64,000 nucleotides of DNA from Arion vulgaris. Taxonomy: Eukaryota; Mollusca; Gastropoda; Stylommatophora; Arionidae. The stretch lies in contig CM036753.1 of the NCBI GenBank assembly GCA_020796225.1, positions 77,955,441 through 78,019,440 on the forward strand, written 5' to 3'. The notes under the pieces were generated by a model. That model searched no databases and was not told the DNA's origin. It saw nothing but the letters and a program-made list of their open reading frames with translations. The translations under genes were made by a program, and so were the position numbers. Position 1 is the first letter of the stretch, and each line of letters begins with the position of its first letter. Below, one piece after another: positions 40,033 through 52,400 of the stretch.

Positions 40033-40476
40033 TTAATATCCATAGTTCATGTGGTTTGGATGATAAATATGCGGGTTTGGATGAGTTCTAGAAACTGAGG
40101 AAAACTCTGAGGTTGTCATGTCTACAGAAGGTGTTGGTGTCTTTGGTAATTTTTCCCGTGAAGTCAGTAGTGGGTTTACAGTGTGCTGCTGTTGACAGTT
40201 GCTATAATAAAATGCATCTCTTTCGTTGGGAGGCACTGGGGCGTGGAGCTTTATTGCTTGGAGTTGAGCTTTGGCAATAATTGTTTCGCTGCATCAGGAA
40301 AACTGCTAGAAGAATTATCACTAGAAAAGCACAGCAAGGAAGGCCAACGAGAAGAGGCAGATTAAATTCACTGTCAGTTGAGTCTTCTGAAGAATTATTA
40401 GACTTGGAGTTCTGTGAAGGTTGACCATTCAATAAAGGTGATAAACCATTACCTGCCTTTGATGTATCACCACCAC
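40033..40476 (-). CDS. FGFRL1: FGFRL1 last exon: transmembrane segment and short tail, with a one-base frame break
   Basis: Acceptor TTTTTTTAACAG|GTGGTGG. Encodes a Gly/Ser/Asn-rich juxtamembrane stretch, the transmembrane segment LPLLVGLPCCAFLVIILLAV and a short cytosolic part. Read as given, the frame ends at a TAG at 40202 (KRCILL*). An overlapping frame continues VPPNERDAFYYSNC and ends with NPHIYHPNHMNYGY before TAA at 40033-40035. This recalls the His-rich tail of vertebrate FGFRL1. A C4 tract at 40238-40241 is the likeliest site of an extra base, because one base fewer joins the two frames without a stop. It may be a sequencing error, a polymorphism or a real shift. Confidence 0.85.
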
Positions 40477-43400
40477 CTGTTAAAAAAAAATGAAAATGGG
40501 TAATGCATAACCAAGATAAAAAAAACACCCAAAAATACTATTTACTAATGAAACATGTGAAGTTAAAACATACTGATGACATTTGCCAATAAGCACTGTT
40601 TTCCATAATTCAATCAGTATAATTTTCCATACTTATAGTTCATTATAAAGTTTATAAATATATTATGGTTTCACACTATTTCAATAGTTTCTACAAAATT
40701 TCATTTTGCCTGTTTTAAGTTTCTACAAAATTTCATTTTGCCTGTTTTAAGTAGTAAAGTGGAAAAATTCATCTTAAAAAAGGTAGATTAAATTTACTGC
40801 CCTCCTATTTTAAATAACTTGATTTCTATATCTTCACATTTTGTGATAAACAATATTTAATATCATCAATAAAATGTGGTGGGTATGTTTTAGTCCATTT
40901 TACAGCTTATAGCTAATATTGAAGACAAATCTAAATAAGAATAAAACTGACCACTGTTTTCCAAAAATAAATATACATCAATTTATAAGGAAAAAAAATA
41001 TAATTGTTGGCCTTATGTTCTGTGATAAAGAAACTAGCTGGCACATCACCAACCAACAATAAATAATTGAAAAACAGAGAGACATAAATACACTACACAC
41101 TAAAAGAGATATATTTATCATTATTTAGAGATCCAATGAATTTAATGAATATACATAAATGATACTGCAAAATAAAAATCAGTTTTGTTTTGCTTGTTCT
41201 GAATGGGGTGTTTTTAATGTAAAGGTTCCTTTAAAATAACTTCTATTTTCTTTAACACACTGAACAAATTACCTTGGCGTATTTCTAAGAAAGCACTTCT
41301 GTTGGTGAATCCCTTTCTGTTTGCAGCAAGACAGACAAACATCCCAGCATCCTTTAGCTGAACTTTTTGTATCACAAGTTTGTTGAGGTAAGAACCATCT
41401 GCACGAGCTAGCTGCATTCCTGCACTCTTTAACACAATGAACTTCTTGTCTTTATACTCGAACAAATGTGGATTTGAACTTGGAATATCTTCTGGTTTAT
41501 CAACTCGTTTTAGCCACTGGAGGAAAAACAAAATATAACATTTACCTGATGAAAACATTGCCAGAGAATAAGTGCACACAAAGACTACCTACTCAATAAA
41601 TTATGTTATCAAGATAATAATAGGTCACAAATGAGATGTGTATAGAGAGAAAGAAACAGATCCCAGTAAACCAAGAGGTAAAGAAAAGGTGCTGCCACTG
41701 GATAGGACAAATCTTGAGAAAACCAGAGGGGAATACAACAAGAAGGGTCTTTTTCTTGAGCCTGCAGGGAAAGTGAAAGGGAGGAGGCCTAAAAATACAT
41801 GGAGAAGATATTTGAAGGCAGAAATTAACGAAATACGGAAGAGCTCGAAGGAGATATAAAAGATAGCAAATGATAGGAAGATTAGATAAGTGCTGGTTGA
41901 GAACCAATGTCCTAACAGGGTTAAAAATATGTACAAGGGAGGGGGAGAGTGATAATTAGAAAGCAAAAATTACTATTCTCATGTTTTGACAAATATGTAT
42001 TTTGAGTTTTTATTATCAGTAATTTTAAGCTAAAGAAACATAAAATAATCAGTATAGCATTGTATATATATTCATTATAAAATATAACAATCAAATTTTT
42101 AAAATGCAATGATATGATGCTCTTAAATACATTTTAAATTGATTGTTCACAGTCGAGGTATGATAGCAAATGAAAAGACACACATTAGTAAGAAAGTTTG
42201 AGACTTTACAGTTGTCCAACTAAAAATATTTTTTTGTACTTTAAAAGAATAATACAAAGATGATTTGTGCTTAGCAGGAGTCATCAAGGTTAGCAAATAC
42301 ACTGACAGACCATGATCCTACTTCATCTTTCCATGGAAACATTTTGGGAAACATACTTGTTTAGCTAACAAAAAACAATGATTAGTATGAACAGCTGTAA
42401 ACCTGAAGATTTATCTCTGATGAAAAAACTTTTATCTTCAGCGTGCCTTGAGCAAACCTCACTGTCTTGTCCAGGGAACATAAGCATAAGCCTGTATACC
42501 CTTGGGATTGAAACAACAAGACATGAAAATAGCAGAAATAAAAGTTAGGCTTAGGCTGAGTGTACATCAACACTGGCTTCAGTAAAAGATTAAGATATGT
42601 ACCTTCACTTCCGGCGTGACAACACTCTCAATGAAGCAATGAAAGGATACAGTAGCTCCAGCTTCCACTGTCTGGTTCAAGGGATGTGGAGCAATTAGTC
42701 TGGGTTTATATCGTATCTCATCTGAAATTCCAGAGATGAGACAAAATATATTAATTTTTAGCTAAATACACAACTGATGATCTTTTAATAATGATTCTGG
42801 TATGAGGTAGTTATTGTTCAACAGAACTGACTTTACAACATACGAGACACACCTATAGGTAAAGTTGATTTTATTTTAACGTATATACTACTAAGGAAAC
42901 CCCTTCTTCGTTACAAATATGCAAGAGTGATTTGAAGGTGCTTAATATTAATATACAAAATCGAGAGTTCACCAGGGACAGGTCCAGCTGGAAACAGATT
43001 CTGAGAACTGGTGAAGTCAAACTAAGACAACTTTCTGATATTAGATGTGCAAGGAGAAAGCAGAAATAAAACCCACCATGGGTACACATCTATTGCCTCT
43101 CAAGACTTAAAGGATGCCATTGTATCATCTTCTATTTCTCCTACCATGAGGAAGGAGCTAACAAACAAATTTGAACTAGTTTATATATAATGATGTCTTC
43201 TTTGAACGTTCCATATCAACCACTTATTAAACACTGTGATTTGTATGTAATCTGAGCCTATGAGCAATTGTATGTTGTGTCAGTTATGCTCTACACGTAT
43301 GCAAGCATATCCAATTTCTGTGACGCTTTTTATTTACTAGGGTAGCTTCCTTAGGTCCTACCTCAGTTGCCTCTTACAACATGCCTTGTATGTCGAAGTG

Positions 43401-46400
43401 TTACTATTCTTTGCTTCCCGTGCCCGCAACACATGGGTGATATAATTATGTGAAAGTACTCCTTACATTGAGAAAAAATTGTCAAAGATATCAGAAAAAG
43501 GGGGAAGACTGCAGTAAAACTTGGTAAAATAGCTAAACACGTAATTACAAAGTACTGTAGTTTTACAAATTACAAAACAATGACAAAATACAGCAACGTT
43601 TGACAACAAGGCTTTATCAAGCAAACGAACAAACAGGAGTGACAAATTAAATGAAACACAAATGGACGACCAAATACAAACGTATCTAAGGAAAATCTGG
43701 AATAAAACGAATAACGAAATAAATGTAACACAAAACACACATAAAAACTAGAAATAGAAAGGAAAGAAACAATGAAACATCTAGTAAATATATAACTTGA
43801 ATACATGCAACATATACCCATATAGATTACAAAGCAGGGAAGAGAAAGTACTAAGAAGCATAAGAATGGAATATAAATGAATACATGCAAATATACCCAT
43901 ATAGATTACAAAGCATGGGAAGAGAAAGTACTAAGAAGCATAAGAATGTAATACGTTGAACCCGCGTGGTCACAAGGTACCATACAAAGAAATCAACCGA
44001 TTCTCCAGAGAAAATCGACTGCGATCATCCGAGGAACATGATCGGATGGCTGTGACCTGGACATCGTGAGCACCTAAATGGCCAGTGTCATTGAAATGGG
44101 TGGCTACAGGGGTCACAGAGCATTGGCGTATGTCGCTAAGTGTTGGGTGAATCGGTCACCGACTCCACCATTGACCACTACTCAACTCTTCAAGATGTGA
44201 CTCGTTTTCACAGTGGCTTGCGCTTGAAATTTCACTTTCAGAACCAGGTTGACTCTGACCTATGTCCTGACACGAGTATGTTTTCCAAGTTTTCTACTCG
44301 TAAACATGACTGGACACCCAAACCTGGTGCCTCTAACGCTCTTGATCTCTACATCAAGAATACTATACATGATATTGACTGCTCCACCCAAAACGCCTTT
44401 GGCAGTCTAACATGTCACCGTTGGAGTTTCGTGCTCTATCACACCTCCGTCGACGTGATGACATTGTTATCAAACCCGCCGACAAAGGCGGAGCTATAGT
44501 TGTCTGGAGCAAAGATCTTTACCTTCAGGAAGGTCATACCCAACTGCGTGACACTCAGTTTTATAAAACTAGCCCTACTGATGTCACTCAGTCTAATAAT
44601 AATAAGGTTCGTGAAGTCATTAAGAACTTAATTGCCACTGAACGACCTTCCATCCAGTGCATCATCACTCTGTGTGATCGATAGCTGTTTGGGTAAACCC
44701 GCCTTCTATATGCTCCCCAAAATTCATAAACTCCACAATCCCGGTAGGCCTATCGCTTCTGCTTGCTCCTGCCCTACGGAACACATCTCCGAATTCCTTG
44801 ATAGCATCTTTAATCCCATAGTCACCACACTCCGTCATTTTGAAGGATACAAACCACGCTTTGTCTGTCTTTTCTACCATTGAGTTGCTACCGAGAGAAC
44901 CTCACTCTCTTCCTCCTTGATGTGTGCTCATTGTACACTTCTATACCTCATCCTGACGGCCTTATAGCTCTCCAGTTCTTTCTCAATGGAGAACTAATCC
45001 ACTTGTGTCAACTTTGCTCTCTTCGTCTTGAACTAGTTCTCACTCTTAACTCCTTTCAGTTTAATGACCAATTCTTTGAGCAGATCAGTGGGTTGCCAGG
45101 GTACTAAAATGGGACCTAGTTATGCTTGTCTTTTCATGGGCTATCTTGAACACCTAGTATGGACTACATATGATGGCCCCTTCCGTCTGTCTATCACAGA
45201 TACATTGATGACTGTATTGGCATCACTGATATGCCTGAAGCCGATTTGTCACGCTTCATTAATTTCATTAATGTTTTCAACCCTTCTATTCGTTTTACTT
45301 CTCACATCTCCACTACTTGTGTCAACTTTCTTGACATTACTATCACCTTACGCCTATCCACTATCTATACATCAGTATATTACAAGCCTACTGATGCACA
45401 TAGTTTTCTCTCATACTTCTTCCCATCCCGGGCTTGTCGTGACTTCTTGCCATTCTCGCAGCTCTACGCTTCCGCGCTTGTAGTAGGACGATGATTTTCT
45501 TGAGAGGCTCGGAGATGCTTGATTCTTTCGTAGGCGCCTATACCCAGAGAGGGTGCTTGTCTCGGCTATGCATCGAGTTCAGAAAATCACTGGCAGGCCC
45601 TTACCAGTCAGCATAGGACTACTAACTGTGACAGAGTAAAACTTATCTTAACTTACCACCCCCATAGTTCCTGGTGAAAAATGTTTTATTCCGTCATCTG
45701 TCTCTCCTTAGATCAGATCCTGAGACCGTTCTGTCTTCCCCAACTATCCTTTGGTGTCTTACAGACGGGACAGAAGTCTTAGGATATGTTGGTACACAGT
45801 CGCCTTAAGTCCAATATCCAGACTCATTTGGCACTGTCCAGTGTGGTGTGCGTTGCAACACGTGTGCTATGTGATACAGACGCTACTGTATCTTTCCTTT
45901 AGGCACGTTTTATTGATGATGGGTTCCATGCGAGTCCGTAATCTTATCTATGCTATTATCTGTAAGCGGTGTAACAAGGCTTATATCGGCGAGACAGGCA
46001 AGAGGCTCAGTGACCGATTCGCCCAACACTTACGCGACATACGCCAATGCTCTGTGACCCCCGTAGCCACCCATTTCAATGACACTGGCCATTTAGGTGC
46101 TCACGATGTCCAGGTCACAGCCATCCGATCATGTTCCTCGGATGATCGCAGTCGATTTGCTCTGGAGAATCGGTTGATTTCTTTGTATGGTACCTTGCAC
46201 ACACGGCTCAACGATTACATTCTTATGCTTCTTAGTACTTTCTCTTCCCATGCTTTGTAATCTATATGGGTATATGTTGCATGTATTCATGTTATATTCC
46301 ATTCTTATGCTTCTTAGTACTTTCTTTTCCCCTGCTTTGTAATCTATATGGGTATATGTTGCATGTATTCAAGTTATATATTTACTAGATGTTTCATTGT

Positions 46401-49400
46401 TTCTTTTCCTTTCTATTTCTAGTTTTATGTGTTTTTTGTGTTACATTTATTTCGTTATTCGTTTTATTCCAGATTTTCCTTAGATACGTTTGTATTTGGT
46501 CGTCCATTTGTGTTTCATTTTAATTTGTCACTCCTGTTTGTTCGTTGCTTGATAAAGGCCTTGTTGGTCAAACGTTGCTGTATTTTGTCATTGTTTTTGT
46601 AATTTGTAAAACTACAGTACTTTGTAATTACGTGTTTTGCCAATCAAATAGTTTTACTGCAGTTCCATATATATATGTAAAATAGCTAAACACGTACAAA
46701 CAAAGTACTATAGTTCGCTATCAAAGGTATCAGAAGAGACAAAATCAAATACAAATGTTTTGGTCAACTTATGAGAATGAAGAACAATCATTTTGGTCAA
46801 CTTATGAGAATGAAGAACAATCATTTTGGTCAACTTATAAGAATGAAGAACAAGAACAATCATATAATACTTTGTGTTTACAAAAATAGAAGCTCTGGTC
46901 TGAGAGCATGAGGAAGGTCAAGTGGGAGATTGATAGATAGCATTAATGAAAAACTATGACAACATGGACTCACAGCAATTTCTACAACATTCTTGGCACA
47001 ACAATTATAACTTAAGCCTTCCTTAATTCATCACAGGATATGTGGCTAGACAAGATAAGACTCCTTTCATTGTTATTCTATGAAATTCCTTTAGGTAATT
47101 CTTTCCATCTGCAACAATAAATGTTACAATACAGCAAGTTAACTATATTATATTAAACTCAGTCCTGACAGAAGTTGCAAGTGATTCCAATCTGTGTCCA
47201 CATCTAGCAGAAGATGTTACAGCCTCCAGAAATGGAGTATAATCAGTGATCCAAGTCAGTTTCATACAGGGTAAATAAACAATTGAGGACTGCTATGCTG
47301 TAGTACTGTAAAACTGATTTTTTAACATCTTCTCTGGTATATAACCACATTTTGCTATTTTATGTTTTTTCTATGTAATCGTTTAACACTTAGATAATTT
47401 TGTAATAGGTTAAATTAACAATTTATCAACCTTTCCTTTTTATCTCTATCTTATCCTTCACCAGTGATAACAAGCATTAGTTGCTTTAATTTGGTTTATC
47501 AACTTCAATATCTCTCATTTGTTATCTTAAGATTTACTTGTTCATCTTCATCTCTGAGGTAGGACAAATTATTTGCATTTCTGATGCTGTGTTTTATGAA
47601 TATTCTGGAAAATACACTAGTCCATGTCTTACTATGATAATGTCAGCATAACTGGAACAATAGTTGCCAGTTAATATTTTTAATTGGAACCAATTAAATA
47701 TGACCTGTTGAAGAAGTTGGGTGCACATTTTACAAATTAAATTCTAAACAAAACATTTACTAACCTATGACCTGGATGTGGTATGTAAAGTTGACTTGTC
47801 CAAGCCTGTTACTTGCAATACAAGTGTAGTCACCGCTATCTTCCTCTCTAATATCATGTATTTTTAAGGTTGAGTGAGGACGTTTCTGAGCATGTGGTTG
47901 TGAGTTCTTCAACCAGTGAATATCTGGTAATGGGTTTCCAACTGCTTGACAACTGAGACGAACTGTTGAACCCATGGGTTTTACCAAGTTCATGGACTCT
48001 TTCATCTTTTCCAACTCTTCAAAGTAGGGTATAGCTGAAGAACATAATAACTTGGTTATCAGAATGTATAAAACACAATCTACATATCTGGTTACAGAAA
48101 TAATGATTACAAATGCATTTACACTAAATTAATATCTATTCAGTTCACATACATCGTTTTCCGTTTGTCTGCTATGAATGTAGGTTAGTCATAACACCTA
48201 ATGTGGCACTTTGGACCACATTTTGTGGGATGGCTTGCTTTTCTTATCACCCAGTGCCCCTCGACATTCAGGCAAGTCTTACTCTGACTTCAGAAGTACT
48301 TGTAATTTAGATCCCCAAGTAAAGGAAATTCACATAAAATTATCACATAATACCAATAATTGGACAATTTTAATACTTTTATATGTTTCTAAAAGAAAAG
48401 GGAAAATAATGCATGAATACTTACATCCCTCTTTATTAAGATCTTCATTTGGTGACTGCTTAAACTGTTTGTCTGCTTCTTGGACTAGTTGATTTTCCTC
48501 ATCTACAATGAAATCAACAAAATTATCAAAGATGTGTGGAGTATGTCTCACAATATCTTAATGCTTTGTCACAATGCTAGTGCCATGTCATGTCAGTAGG
48601 GCTTTAGTATAGTACTCTGACTCTTCCCCTATATCGATGACTCTCAGAGCTATGCAAGTAGGAACCTTGTGCTTCTGGCAACTGTAACCAAACTAGACAG
48701 GGTTTAAGGAGAGGAGAAAAACTTGCATCAGTTTGGCAGTGCGGATCAGGCACAGTAAATGAGAATGGGGATAAGCTGAAAAACTTTAGTGTTATAAACA
48801 ACAAAAGACATGGGAATTGACAAACGGAAAAGATAAACTAGATTTATATTACAATGATCAATGGCACATGGAGACACTCTGTAGGACGTAAAGGTAAGAA
48901 GAGAAGAAGAAATAGAAGTGACCATCATCTAGTCGTGACAAGAATAATAGCTTACGGCTGTTACCTGTCAGAGGACATAGAAAACAAAGGAATTATAATA
49001 ATGACAAACTAAAGAACACATCCACTAGAAGTGAATAAGGAGTTCTAAGAACACCAGGTAATTGGTCTAAGAACACCAGGTAATTGGTCTAAGAACACCA
49101 GGTAATTGGTCTAAGAACACCAGGTAATTGGTCTAAGAACACCAGGTAAAGCACCAGAGCCATTGAATATGGTAAATAAATAGACAGTAAACAAGTATTT
49201 AAGGCTTCCAAAAAAAAACCAATTACTAAACACAGAATTCAAATCACAGACTATTTCTATCGCAAAGACCGTATTTCTCTTGGATCCTATTGCAGACAAG
49301 TATTTTGTCAAAAGTGCTAAATACTTGTTACCATCCACTAGAACTGCTTTTGTAACAGAGTTACCATCCACTAGAACTGCTTTTGTAACAGATGTAAGAA

Positions 49401-52400
49401 AGCATTATAATGGAAGCCAAAGATCAGGAGTCACTGGTTATAGAAGATGTTAATCAGAAATCTGAAAAAGAAATTATAATATTCATATACAGTAAGAGTA
49501 GAAAAACATTCTTGTGATTCAGAGAAAGAAAGACACAAGACTGGATAAACCCACTGGCAGTAATACAATAAAGAGAAAACAAATTTAAAAATATAAGCCA
49601 AGTCTCCTAGAAGACAGAAAGCAGTATTATCAGCGTAGTATAGAAATCAGAAAACCAAATTAGACAATACATGAACAATCATAGATGACCCAGCATAACA
49701 ACAAGCTAAGATAAATAAGTAAACAACCAGCTCAGATAAATAAGTAACTCATTGTGTACAAGATTTGTAAAAAGCCATTATTGGAAAACCAAATGCAAAC
49801 ATCTCACAAGTAAGAGACCCAAAAGGAACCCCCATAATCATGGAAATAAGAATGGAATATTCACAAAATAGATGAGACTGCAGTAAAACTATTTGATTGG
49901 CAAAACACGTAATCACAAAGTACTGTAGTTTTGCAAATTACAAAAAACAATGACAAAATACAGCAACGTTTCAACCAACAAGGCCTTTATAAAGCAAACG
50001 AACAACAGATTGATTTTGCTATAAATATGAAGTGCTATACATTTTTTTTTCTATTTCTGTGGTCATAGTGAGAACAACTTCCTTGTTGCTTGTCAATGCT
50101 TACTACTACTCGGCTACATAAGGCTAACAAAATCATTGATATTGATTTAACATAAGACTAGAGCATTACTAGAGTTCACTATATGATTTTTTCCTTTACC
50201 ATGACTATCAGACATATGAACACACCACAGATGCCCAGAGCTTGCAATGGTAATGAGATATTGATTACATTACTGTATTCCATCCATTAAAATAAGTAAA
50301 TGGAAATACATTTTTCTTTATATTATTTTCATATTGCACGCCTCAATGACTTGCTGGAGCTTCATATACACGAAACCACCTGTCACAATATTATGTTAAT
50401 TGTCACAAATTATAATAGATCAGCCATGTCACATATTGAAGACATGATAAAGTGTCATTGGGTCTCATAAATTCTATTTCAGACTTTAAATAATGATGAC
50501 AATTTTATGCCTAGCATCGTAAATTATAAAGAAATAGCACATGAAAAATTAGCAGTCGAGAAAATTTAACCCATTTTTACTAATATAAGAAATAAAGAAA
50601 GTACTCAACGCATTACAGAGTTCTTCATCTTCTTCTTCTTCAGCGATCTCTGGTCATGCGCTTAATTTATTGTGGACCACAAACTGGGCAGACAGCTTCA
50701 GGTCTGTCAGGTTTCCCCAAAGCTTAGTTTTCAGGTCGACTGGTGTGGCCACATGTTGCTTCTCAGCTCACACAGAAGAGGACAGTCTTGCAGGATATGC
50801 TCTGGTGTCTGTTCTGCCTGCTGACACTGGCAAAGAGCTGTTTGACTTATTCCTAGTCTGTATAAGTGTTTGTTGAGTCTGCAGTGTCCGGTGCTAGTCG
50901 AAATATAATGACCTGGTCTGTTCTGCTTTAGGTCTTTGAGTGAGTCTTTTCCATAATCATATCCAGTGTTTGTCTTCCAGTCTACTGCAGATTTTCTCTG
51001 TATGAGGGTTTTGACCTCTTGAAAAGACAAGGTGTAAATGTTCCTTGGCATGCCCTCTAGCTAAGACATCAGACTTTGCCTGCAATCCACAGTGAGATGG
51101 AATCACTGCAAATGAATTTCTGCCTTTCTGAAGCTTGAGCAAGTTCTTTGTAAGTTTTGTACTGTCTGTATGCATTTGCTCAGATGGAGCATTATATGAC
51201 AAGATGAGTCCTGTAAGAAATTTATCAGAATTTGAGATGCTTTTCATTATACATGATGCATTCTGATTCAGAAGAAGGCACAGACTTCCTGCTTTGAGTT
51301 GGAAACATATTCCAGATAAAGCCAAGCTCTAGAGACAGATGCAGTATATCTGGGTGCTTAAATGAACCTTGCTACTGAACATCATGATGCTCCATGCAAC
51401 AACATCTGTAAATTCAATCCAGCTGTAAATGTCTCTGGACAAGATGTAAAGATGTTGCCAAATGCAATACATCTTTCACAGATTAGGACCCAAGGACTAT
51501 CTGGAAATAATAATTTAGATGAGGCTGAGTAAACTTTATTGACGGGTAATCACAAGTACTGGTTCCACATGACAAAATAAGCAATTCAACAGGTATAACG
51601 GAATAAAGTTGATTTGTATAAATATGATCTTCATTTTTTTCTTTCGTGGTATAGGGACCTTTTGCTGCTTAGTCTGTTACTACTTGCTCAAAGGCTAATC
51701 TTATTTGATGAGATGATGAGAGCATTCTTTTTGATCTTTCCTCCATGATATCAACTTTGAACCACTCTGTCCCAGGGCTGATGTAATGGCTTTCATTTAA
51801 AATTGCTGTATTCATCCATTAAAAAAAGTAAATGAATACATTTCTGTTTTGATTATTTTCCATTCGAATTGATTTGATGGGCTTCGATATCCAAACACTG
51901 TCACATAAGTATGTCATTATAATAGATCGTCATGTCACTAACAGATAAGTCATTGTCTCATAGATTCATTCGGAAATATAAAATTTTGCCTCTCAGGTTA
52001 TAAGTCAGCCATTAAATGCATCACAATTTTTTTACTAATAGCATTCTAAGTTTGAGTTCTTCATCTAAGAACGCTCCATTTCAACCACTTGTTCTTGTTA
52101 ACCACTGTGTGATTTGTATGTGATCTGAGCCTAAGAGCGATTGTATGTTGTGCTAGTTATGCGCCTACAAGTAGGCCAGTACATACGATTTCTGCGATGC
52201 TTTTATTTACTAGGTAGCTTCTATAAAGTTCCTACATCCTTTCCTCTTACAACATGCCTTGTAGGTCACATGCTATTCTTTGTTTTCCTTGCAGGACCCA
52301 GCAACACGGGCACATTACAGAATTAATACTGATGTGGCAAACTTACAAAACTATTTCTAAGGTATATACATGTTTCTGCATTCGGGAAGCTCTCAAAGAG

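Noticed and set aside
44160..46260. Functional Penelope reverse transcriptase gene
   Set aside because: Motifs are present but spread over several frames with stops, so it is a decayed copy.
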